Shown here: one piece after another, positions 14,686-19,721 of the stretch
Layout of the letters: every line of letters starts with the position of its first letter
Position numbering within the stretch: position 1 is the first letter of the stretch
Source of the DNA: Gudongella sp034006985
GTDB taxonomy: Bacteria; Bacillota; Clostridia; Tissierellales; Tissierellaceae
DNA length: 19,721 nt
Assembly (NCBI GenBank): GCA_034006985.1
Contig: JAVERT010000032.1
Coordinates: 1 to 19,721 of the forward strand
Direction: 5' to 3'
Notes under the pieces: model-generated
Told to the model about the DNA's origin: nothing
The model's input: the letters and a program-made list of their open reading frames with translations, nothing else
Database searches by the model: none
Position numbers and translations under genes: made by a program

Positions 14686-16106
14686 AGACCTCCAGTGAAC
14701 CCTGCGAGATAACAGGCGATGGACGACACGACCAAAGCGACCGCGGTCAACAGGAGTCTAGTATCACGGACTCCGACTATCCATACGGCCAGCGCCAGCA
14801 CCCCACTGACTCCGAGCACGAGGAATAGTATCCCGTGTGAGTCTATCATCGAGGACATGGTGTCCTCGGCGGAAGCGAAAGACCATGACCCGCTGCCCGC
14901 GTCGTAGAAGACGTATGAGGAGGATGTGCCTTTGGAGTTAGCGGCGGAGACGGTCACAACATATGTCCCGTCTGTGGCATAGGAATGCGCCAGGGTGTAG
15001 ACCGCGTCGTCAGGCGTGTCAGGCGTGATTATCGTCCTGGTCCCGTCGCCCCAGGAGTAGACGATGGAGCTGGCCCCGGTGACGGTGGCCGAGAGGACCA
15101 TCCGCAGGGGATCTCCGGTGGCTGCACCGGGTGCCACATTGCTCGTGTTGGGCGCGCTCGTGAAAGCCAGGGATGCCCAGACCTTAAAGGTGATTGTTTT
15201 GGTGGCTACCAGAGCCACCCCATCGACTGACCCGGAGGCACTTACGGCTACGGAATACGACTTATACCAAGGAGATGCCGAGGAATCAGCAGAAGAGTTG
15301 AACGCGCCGGAGATCGTGCCGGCGGAGAACGTCAGGGACGACACGGAGGCGACGGTGTTCATCGATGCCGACGTGGTTACGTCGTCGATATCGTCGTCGT
15401 AGTTAGTAGTGATCTCATAGGAGATCGTCTGGCCGACATATGTCTCCACGGTGGAGGGGGATGTGATGGCCAGGTCGTCATAAACTGTCACGGTTATCGT
15501 CTGCGTAGCCGACTCCCCCGAAGCGGAGGCCGTGGCCGTTACCATGATGGCATACGCCCCGGCTGGCGCCGCTATCTCTCCGACCGTGAAGAGTGTGTGA
15601 TCCTCATCATTCCAGCTGACTTCGTCATAGAGTTCAACGGGGATCACCGGTTCCGAGTATGTGATTGTACCCGATCCTGTGGCGGTCACGGTGTGTGACC
15701 AGTCATGATCGCCGTTGACCAGGTAGACATCGCCAGAAGAGGTGAACACAGTATGCGCATGTACGGTGATATGGATATTCTGGACAGCAGTCTGCGTCAG
15801 ACTGCCTGAGCTCCAGACAGCGGTAACAGTTAGGGTATAGATTCCTGCGGTCGTGGGTGTTCCGGAGATCGTACCGGCAGAGAATGAGAGGAACCCGCCT
15901 TCCGCAGTCATGGCAGAGCCGGACGGCGTGATCTCGGATTCCAGATTGGTGGCGGGTGTGTATGCGATTGAATCTCCAACGAACATCGAGACGCTGTGTT
16001 CCGTCGCGGCGTCCACGGGCTCCCCGAGGACGACAGCCGCGGGGACGGCCAACACCGTCAACACAACCATTGTGGCTGCCAGCTTCATAATAACCATATT
16101 TTTCAT
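14682..16106 (-). CDS. Anchored surface protein with Ig-like and PKD domains, 474 aa
   Basis: A signal peptide (residues 8-34, ending PVDAA) is followed by three Ig-like (He_PIG/BIg-type) modules at about 36-116, 117-208 and 209-310. The first and third contain the typical FSAGTISG strand. A PKD domain at 312-400 carries SWGDGTRT and the AHSYATDGTYVVTVSA strands. Two C-terminal helices (425-446 and 450-468) anchor the protein. There is no InlB repeat in this one. The ATG overlaps the stop of the transglutaminase-like gene (ATGA), with AGGTGAT upstream. It is likely an exposed adhesion or virion-surface protein; the composition (Ser, Thr, Ala, Val) fits secreted beta-sandwich proteins. Confidence 0.8.
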   Translation of the reverse strand: MKNMVIMKLAATMVVLTVLAVPAAVVLGEPVDAATEHSVSMFVGDSIAYTPATNLESEITPSGSAMTAEGGFLSFSAGTISGTPTTAGIYTLTVTAVWSSGSLTQTAVQNIHITVHAHTVFTSSGDVYLVNGDHDWSHTVTATGSGTITYSEPVIPVELYDEVSWNDEDHTLFTVGEIAAPAGAYAIMVTATASASGESATQTITVTVYDDLAITSPSTVETYVGQTISYEITTNYDDDIDDVTTSASMNTVASVSSLTFSAGTISGAFNSSADSSASPWYKSYSVAVSASGSVDGVALVATKTITFKVWASLAFTSAPNTSNVAPGAATGDPLRMVLSATVTGASSIVYSWGDGTRTIITPDTPDDAVYTLAHSYATDGTYVVTVSAANSKGTSSSYVFYDAGSGSWSFASAEDTMSSMIDSHGILFLVLGVSGVLALAVWIVGVRDTRLLLTAVALVVSSIACYLAGFTGGL

Positions 16107-17059
16107 TGATCATCACCTGTGATTTCAATCAGAATCGCGCCCATGGGATCAAAGAGCTCGGACAGAGCTCCTATCGGCGCGTAAGAGTCGGAGGCGGTCT
16201 CGACATAGACGTATGTCAAGGCAGCACCGAGAAACTCGGTGCCCCCTGTGACACCATCCACATGGATAGCGGCCCCCATGTGGCCCTCGAAGGCCACCAG
16301 CGCCGTGTCGAACCCCATGGCCGAGGCGACGCTACAGAACAGTACTGCTGTGTCCTCACAGTCTCCGGCACGGGCATAGAGGGTCTCCGCAGGCGTAGCC
16401 CAGAACTCATCGGTCTCGTAGAGCTCGCCATCAGTAGTGTAGACTATGGTAGACTGTATGCACCGCAGGATCACGTCAGCCACGGCCAGGTCGCCCATCC
16501 CCGCGGTGATACCAGACAGGCGTTCTGCGAGCTGCAGCACAGCATAGTCCTCGGGATCCACCATGTAGTCAGGATAGGGACGGTCTGCGACGGACCTGCG
16601 TGGCAGGTCCTCGGTGGCCAGGGACTCGGCGTAATCAGAGAGGGATAGCACCAGCGCGAAGGAGGCGCTAGCAGTTCCGGAGGGATCCGGATAGGTCGGA
16701 TAATTGAATGTGAAGGGTTTGGCCACCTGATCGGCGGTGCCGAATGTGGCCGTGATCGGATTGTGTGCTAGCTCCGCGGTCAGCTCCGCGGAGACGGAAA
16801 GGAGGGCACCGCCCGCCGCATACCACCCTAGGAACGACGACCCCTCTCCGGGGACGGCAAAGTAGGTGACGCTGGTGTCTGCCTCGTACGAGGCGATGCT
16901 CACAGCTCCAACCCCCTGGCCGTCGATGAGGATGATTCCTGCGTAGCCGTCGATGTCCTCTGGATCAATCGGAGGGGACGGGGAGGCATCTGGCCCAATA
17001 AAGAGCAGCAGAGCTCCCATCACTACTAACAGCGAGACCACGGCAGTTATAACCCTCAT
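16103..17059 (-). CDS. Membrane-anchored InlB-repeat/transglutaminase-like protein, 318 aa
   Basis: An N-terminal helix (residues 4-21) is an uncleaved anchor or signal. A short proline/aspartate linker leads to a divergent InlB-type repeat (about 38-107, with FLGWYAAGG and NPITATF). The C-terminal half is a transglutaminase-like domain: GDCEDTAVLF with nucleophile Cys234, a downstream EGHMGAAIH with candidate His260 or His266, and YVYVETA with Glu287 as the third member. Such domains act as cysteine proteases, amidases or cross-linking enzymes and are commonly extracellular in archaea. It is the second gene of the operon, six bases after the 86-aa gene, and directly precedes the Ig/PKD surface proteins, which could be its substrates. 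The fold call is good; the reaction is not known. Confidence 0.75.
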   Translation of the reverse strand: MRVITAVVSLLVVMGALLLFIGPDASPSPPIDPEDIDGYAGIILIDGQGVGAVSIASYEADTSVTYFAVPGEGSSFLGWYAAGGALLSVSAELTAELAHNPITATFGTADQVAKPFTFNYPTYPDPSGTASASFALVLSLSDYAESLATEDLPRRSVADRPYPDYMVDPEDYAVLQLAERLSGITAGMGDLAVADVILRCIQSTIVYTTDGELYETDEFWATPAETLYARAGDCEDTAVLFCSVASAMGFDTALVAFEGHMGAAIHVDGVTGGTEFLGAALTYVYVETASDSYAPIGALSELFDPMGAILIEITGDDQ

Positions 17060-17065
17060 CTGATC

Positions 17066-17326
17066 TCACTCGGTGGGTGTGATCCCCTCTTCGAGATCTG
17101 CGGGCAGACCGTTAGGGTTGGAGACCCAAGAGATGTCCAAATCTATGTATCCTATTGCCACGAGGAGACAGAATATTCCCGCTGCCGCACATGCTACCGC
17201 GGCTACCGTTATGAGAGGGTTTGGGCCGAGTAGCCTCCACGCTACGACCAAAGCGATTAGAGCTGCGACCAGCAGGACTATGCCTGCCATGCCCCAGCTA
17301 CATCCAATTACAGTTGCTATGTCCAT
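17066..17326 (-). CDS. Small two-helix membrane protein, 86 aa
   Basis: The first gene of the long operon encodes a protein with two hydrophobic helices (residues about 10-33 and 38-61) and a polar acidic tail ending EEGITPTE. Upstream lie a strong TATA box at 17462-17470 and an AT-rich alternative at 17386-17397. I recognise no family. The start ATG at 17326 has no strong ribosome site, which fits the first gene of an archaeal transcript if transcription begins close to it. Its place at the head of the operon, and its size, suggest a small structural membrane component. Confidence 0.55.
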   Translation of the reverse strand: MDIATVIGCSWGMAGIVLLVAALIALVVAWRLLGPNPLITVAAVACAAAGIFCLLVAIGYIDLDISWVSNPNGLPADLEEGITPTE

Positions 17327-17415
17327 GATTACACATCCTGACCCCCCGGCTAGCCGCGCAGGGAGTCGGTGGACATCTTTCGGTTTGGATTAATTTAAAG
17401 ATTGCTTGAAAAAAA

Positions 17416-17443
17416 TGGTCAGAAAACGGACGTTTTGTGACCA
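17416..17443. promoter_or_regulatory. Operator-like inverted repeat plus a third motif copy
   Basis: TGGTCAGAAAAC and its partner GTTTTGTGACCA form a 28-base near-perfect inverted repeat with a four-base centre. A third copy of the half-site, TTTCTGACCA, lies at 17487-17496. The three sites flank the TATA box at 17462-17470, so a DNA-binding protein here could control the long operon. The protein is not identified; the recombinase or the 103-aa protein next door are candidates. Confidence 0.5.
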
Positions 17444-17461
17444 GTAAGAATTTTTGAGGAT

Positions 17462-17470
17462 CTTTATATA
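17462..17470 (-). promoter_or_regulatory. TATA box of the long - strand operon
   Basis: On the - strand the sequence is TATATAAAG preceded by purines (GGAG), a good archaeal TATA/BRE-like arrangement. Transcription would begin near 17436, giving a leader of about 110 bases before the ATG at 17326. A weaker TTTAAATTAA at 17386-17397 could provide a shorter leader. Confidence 0.55.
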
Positions 17471-17476
17471 CTCCGA

Positions 17477-17510
17477 GAGGCCCCTATTTCTGACCACTGT
17501 AGTGGGCCTC
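17477..17510 (-). terminator. Stem-loop at the end of the recombinase gene
   Basis: GAGGCCC and GGGCCTC (17477-17483 and 17504-17510) pair around a 20-base loop. A smaller CCACT/AGTGG hairpin (17494-17498 and 17501-17505) could form instead. It overlaps the recombinase stop codon and lies just upstream of the operon TATA box. There is no immediate T-run, so it may insulate or regulate rather than terminate. Confidence 0.35.
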
Positions 17511-18105
17511 AAATCAGACCTTCTACGCGGGCGAGCTCTATGAGCTTCGTTCTCGAGATTCCCGCGAAATGTTCAGCGAGCTCGCGCTGCGACATCTCGG
17601 GATTCTCTCCTAATAACTGTTTGATTTTATCCACCTGATATTGAGAAAGGGTCCGTGCGGGACGGCCGATGGTCTTCCCCTCGCGCCGGGCACGGTTCTG
17701 ACCATCCCGTGTGCGATCGCTGATGAGCTCGCGCTCAAACTCAGCGACGGCGGCTAGGACGTTGGTGATGAGCATGCCCGAGCTGGTAGAGGTGTCAATC
17801 GGCTGATCTATGATTTCGAGCTGCACCCTATACTCGTCTAGCAGCCTGACTGTCTCGTAGAGGTTGATGATGCTCCTAGCCAGACGGTCGATTTTCACTG
17901 CGATGATCTTATCGAATAGATGACGCTTAGCATCCTGCAGCATACGATCTAGCTCCGGACGCCGCTGATCTGCACCTGAGGCTATGTCACAATACACATC
18001 ATGCAGGTAATAACCGCGGGACCTTACTATCTCCATTAAGCGCAGCTGCTGGTTGTCGGTAACCTGTGAACGAGTGGACACCCGAACGTAGAGAGCGACC
18101 CTCAT
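17509..18105 (-). CDS. Serine recombinase (resolvase/invertase family), 198 aa
   Basis: The catalytic domain starts MRVALYVRVSTRSQ, with the nucleophile Ser10 and Arg8. It continues with KIDRLARS (residues 71-78, supplying the active-site arginines) and the dimer-helix region AEFERELISDRT (121-132). A short C-terminal helix-turn-helix (about 152-198, with MSQRELAEHF) binds the crossover site. The length is typical of small Tn3/Hin-type enzymes, which resolve dimers, invert segments or move an element. It is not a large integrase. The ATG overlaps the stop of the upstream 103-aa gene (ATGA), so the two form an operon. Inverted 28-base repeats lie about 330 bases upstream of its start and are possible substrates. 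The family call is certain; the reaction it performs here is not. Confidence 0.92.
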   Translation of the reverse strand: MRVALYVRVSTRSQVTDNQQLRLMEIVRSRGYYLHDVYCDIASGADQRRPELDRMLQDAKRHLFDKIIAVKIDRLARSIINLYETVRLLDEYRVQLEIIDQPIDTSTSSGMLITNVLAAVAEFERELISDRTRDGQNRARREGKTIGRPARTLSQYQVDKIKQLLGENPEMSQRELAEHFAGISRTKLIELARVEGLI

Positions 18106-18413
18106 TCTACGACCTCTGCATCTTCAGGCACAATCACATTCTGCCATTTAACCCCAGGAATCCTGAGATGTGCGAAAATCTTAGGGAGATTGACATAACA
18201 CGCCACCTTGTTGCAGGGAGTGAGGAACTCTAAATCCTGCAGGACTGACCACCATTCTTTCGCTGACCGGATACTTGTTGTGCGTGTCATTATGAGCGCG
18301 GCGACAAAATCTTTTTTCGTTATTGCGATTTTTTCGTTAGGATCGAGATAACTCCATCCCATCACTCTCGTTACTGCTAATAGTATCGTCTCGTAGGTTA
18401 TTGCCGCTGTCAT
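18102..18413 (-). CDS. Small protein co-transcribed with the recombinase, 103 aa
   Basis: The start ATG at 18413 (MTAAITYETILLAV) is fixed by an ideal AAGGAGG seven bases upstream. Longer upstream reading to 18443 runs into the inverted repeat and is not used. The protein appears soluble, mostly helical in its first 70 residues, with a wing-like strand pair near 75-95 (FLTPCNKVACYVNLPKIF). This resembles a winged-helix fold, but no family is recognised. It could be a recombination directionality factor, a repressor of the neighbouring promoter, or a small replication protein. Its stop overlaps the recombinase start. Confidence 0.6.
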   Translation of the reverse strand: MTAAITYETILLAVTRVMGWSYLDPNEKIAITKKDFVAALIMTRTTSIRSAKEWWSVLQDLEFLTPCNKVACYVNLPKIFAHLRIPGVKWQNVIVPEDAEVVE

Positions 18414-18434
18414 CTTTGTCCTCCTTCTTGGATC

Positions 18435-18462
18435 GACACACACCGCACACGCACACGCACAC
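18435..18462 (+). repeat. Left arm of a perfect 28-bp inverted repeat
   Basis: The 28 bases begin GACACACACCGCACACG and match, without mismatch, the reverse complement of 18703-18730. The arm is partly low-complexity (CGCACA units) but includes the unique GACACACACC end. It ends 22 bases upstream of the 103-aa gene start, where that gene's promoter would be expected. Confidence 0.85.
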
Positions 18463-18476
18463 TTGTTCAGTTTTGT

Positions 18477-18518
18477 GTCGGGGCCAGACGTCAGTCGCTG
18501 ACTGACATCCGCCCCGAC
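18477..18518. other. Extended hairpin inside the inverted-repeat segment
   Basis: An outer 7-bp stem, GTCGGGG with CCCCGAC, encloses a small internal loop and a 6-bp inner stem TCAGTC/GACTGA with a GCT loop. Nothing is encoded between 18444 and 18730. Besides this hairpin the stretch holds a strongly G-rich tract at 18581-18605 (runs GGGG, GGGGGG, GGGG on the + strand) and no convincing TATA box. It could be an origin, a recombination site or a structured RNA. Confidence 0.5.
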
Positions 18519-18702
18519 AGAGCCTTAGCTAACCACGTTCGTCGGTTCCTGTGTTCGAGGATTGTCGGGAAGTAAGCGACGGCGGGGTGGCGAGGGGGGC
18601 GGGGAGAATCCACGCCCTACTCACTTTTCACCCGTCGATTACACCCCAGACATCCCAACAGAGGTCTGATTCATCACATGAGGCACGTTAGGTCCCACGA
18701 AT

Positions 18703-18730
18703 GTGTGCGTGTGCGTGTGCGGTGTGTGTC
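18703..18730 (-). repeat. Right arm of a perfect 28-bp inverted repeat
   Basis: This is the exact reverse complement of 18435-18462. Its outer end at 18730 is immediately adjacent to the tRNA-like structure starting at 18731. The two arms bound a 296-base segment. No target-site duplication is seen on the outer sides. Confidence 0.85.
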
Positions 18731-18774
18731 CACTGGCGAGGGATTCGAACCCTCTAGAGCCTAGGCTGCCAGTG
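18731..18774 (-). other. tRNA-like minihelix (T-arm plus acceptor stem), possible attachment site
   Basis: On the - strand, CACTGGC (18774-18768) pairs with GCCAGTG (18737-18731) as a seven-base acceptor-like stem. Directly next to the 3' strand is a perfect T-arm, GAGGG-TTCGAAT-CCCTC, with the universal TTCGA core. The D arm and anticodon arm are missing. In their place is a 10-base palindrome, AGCCTAGGCT, plus CTA, like a variable arm. This may be the 3' end of a tRNA captured as an attachment site, a deleted tRNA gene, or a functional tRNA mimic. No complete tRNA can be folded from the surrounding sequence. Confidence 0.55.
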
Positions 18775-18798
18775 ATGATATGCACAGCTTGAAACGAA

Positions 18799-18924
18799 TC
18801 AATCAGACCGATTGAATGCATCAAAACGACCCACCCAGGAGTACAGTTCATCAACACTGTTAAAGATTACACCATCCAGCTTATCCCACACAGAGAAAAA
18901 TCTGCATGGGGCTACCATTTTCAT
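18799..18924 (-). pseudogene. Short orphan frame, possible gene remnant
   Basis: From the ATG at 18924 the frame gives 41 residues with a natural-looking composition (MKMVAPCRFFSVWDKLDG, then a SVDELYSWVGRF segment) and a TGA stop at 18799. The protein-like reading continues upstream of the ATG (GKVDAVPSIEELGR) but then enters the T-run terminator of the neighbouring gene. The frame may therefore be the 3' end of a gene that lost its beginning. It could equally be chance. Confidence 0.25.
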
Positions 18925-18983
18925 TCTTCCAAGCTCTTCGATTGACGGCACCGCATCGACCTTGCCATATTGCGACCGTTTGT

Positions 18984-19012
18984 AAAAAAAGATTAAGAGA
19001 GGGCGTACCCTC
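18984..19012 (-). terminator. Hairpin and T-run terminator of the InlB-repeat gene
   Basis: Just after the stop at 19016, the - strand reads GAGGG-TACG-CCCTC (19012-18999), followed by TCTTAATC and seven T (18990-18984). This is a compact stem with a T-tract suitable for ending transcription. It also separates this gene from the element-side sequence. Confidence 0.65.
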
Positions 19013-19015
19013 GTT

Positions 19016-19639
19016 TCAGAGTGCACGGTACGTTATGGATATGCCCACATCGTCTACCGTCTGGAACCCGATCATGGGCGTACCCTCGTAAACCTCGTAT
19101 ATCGGTGTGCCCTGGCACCCCGTGACGGTCAGGGTGACCGTGTACGTTCTTCCGTCGATGCTGCCCACGAAAGAGTCGTCGCCGAGAAGTGTCCAATCGC
19201 TGCCCCCGGCTATTTTTATCACGGCAGGAGAGGCGAATAACGAATACGCGTAGAGTGGGAATTCGTTTATCGATAATGAGAATCCGGGGTTCGCACCGAA
19301 TGCCGAGAACGATGTCACGTGGTAGCTGCACACCCACTGCGCATAGAGAATGGTGCCGCTGCTTACGGGGCTCCCGACCTCGTACCCGGTTCCCGTAGCG
19401 TCGGCCTTCGTGTTCCAACCGATGAACGAATGGTGCTCGTATTGGAATATGTTCCCGTCGATGGCTGTTTCGTTGGAGTAGACCGCCTTGTCCTCTCCTT
19501 GGGAGGTCTGACCCCCGTTGCCGTAGTACGTGACGCCGACGGTTTCCGATTGGTTCAGGGATATGGCCACGGCCACACCGGCTACCGCCAGCAAAGCCAC
19601 CATGGCAATCGCTATGATCGTGTTCTTCGATATGTTCAT
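19016..19639 (-). CDS. Secreted/membrane-anchored InlB-repeat protein, 207 aa
   Basis: An N-terminal hydrophobic helix (residues 8-27) acts as signal or anchor. One InlB/Flg_new repeat follows at about 34-102, with the YGNGG start, FIGWNTKADATGTGY centre and LYAQW end. The C-terminal 100 residues are beta-rich, contain a Cys in VTGCQGT, and match no recognised domain. The protein lacks the PKD domain and C-terminal anchor of the operon's surface proteins. It has its own promoter and terminator, so it is probably a chromosomal surface gene outside the mobile element. Expansion of such proteins is usual in host-associated Methanomassiliicoccales. Confidence 0.8.
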   Translation of the reverse strand: MNISKNTIIAIAMVALLAVAGVAVAISLNQSETVGVTYYGNGGQTSQGEDKAVYSNETAIDGNIFQYEHHSFIGWNTKADATGTGYEVGSPVSSGTILYAQWVCSYHVTSFSAFGANPGFSLSINEFPLYAYSLFASPAVIKIAGGSDWTLLGDDSFVGSIDGRTYTVTLTVTGCQGTPIYEVYEGTPMIGFQTVDDVGISITYRAL

Positions 19640-19670
19640 AGGTCAATCAGGGCGGGAGACCCGGTTTGTG

Positions 19671-19678
19671 TATTTATA
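19671..19678 (-). promoter_or_regulatory. TATA box of the InlB-repeat gene
   Basis: The - strand reads TATAAATA, a near-ideal archaeal TATA box, centred about 35 bases before the ATG at 19639. A short leader of roughly ten bases is expected. Confidence 0.65.
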
Positions 19679-19721
19679 CATTGACTGAAATGAAAAATAG
19701 ACGGCAGAGTAGGGTTCGCAC

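Noticed and set aside
18435..18730. CRISPR-like repeat array
   Set aside because: There are only two copies and they are inverted; no regularly spaced direct repeats or cas genes exist in the window.
18731..18850. Complete tRNA gene, possibly with an intron
   Set aside because: The 5' acceptor strand lies directly next to the variable-arm-like palindrome, and no D arm or anticodon loop can be placed upstream.

Overview
The window looks archaeal, most likely a gut-type methanogen of the Methanomassiliicoccales/Thermoplasmata lineage. Several genes have TATA boxes about 25-30 bases upstream of a leaderless start. Other genes use GGTGAT/AGGAGG ribosome sites with ATGA or TGATG junctions. Secreted proteins carry InlB-type (Listeria-Bacteroides, Flg_new-like) repeats, which are abundant in that lineage. 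The taxonomic call is inference, because no rRNA or complete tRNA is present.

Left part (1-4220, + strand): the tail of an unidentified gene, then three separately promoted genes. They encode a 613-aa GHKL/Hsp90-like ATPase, a B12-binding-like radical SAM enzyme, and a D12-class (Dam-like) N6-adenine DNA methyltransferase. The set could be a DNA-modification or defence module. I do not recognise it as a named system.

Middle part (4499-17326, - strand): a tightly packed 15-gene block that is probably one transcription unit. It starts from a strong TATA box near 17466, and almost every junction overlaps (ATGA, GTGA, TGATG) or is separated by a few bases. In order of transcription it encodes: a 2-TM small protein; an InlB-repeat/transglutaminase-like exoprotein; two Ig/InlB/PKD-type anchored surface proteins; a 64-aa membrane protein; an 859-aa protein with seven InlB repeats; a 613-aa membrane protein with hydrophobic segments at both ends; two very small membrane proteins; a 284-aa membrane-anchored protein; two unknown soluble proteins; a P-loop ATPase of Zot/HerA-FtsK type; three small basic proteins; and a minigluzincin-like metallopeptidase. 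The combination of small membrane proteins, a large membrane protein, a packaging/extrusion-type ATPase and basic DNA-binding-like proteins suggests a provirus or integrative element of a membrane-containing or filamentous kind. No known capsid protein, terminase, portal or Rep is visible. A transfer or surface-display element is the main alternative.

Right part (17327-18780): a regulatory region with a TATA box, a palindrome and a repeated TCTGACCA-type motif; a two-gene operon with a serine recombinase and a small upstream protein; then a 296-bp segment bounded by perfect 28-bp inverted repeats. This segment holds a long hairpin and a G-rich tract. It abuts a 44-nt tRNA-like structure (7-bp acceptor-like stem plus a perfect T-arm, no D or anticodon arm), which may mark an element boundary or attachment site.

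Far right (18781-19721): a small orphan reading frame that may be a remnant, then an independently transcribed InlB-repeat surface protein with a clear TATA box and a hairpin/T-run terminator, probably outside the element.
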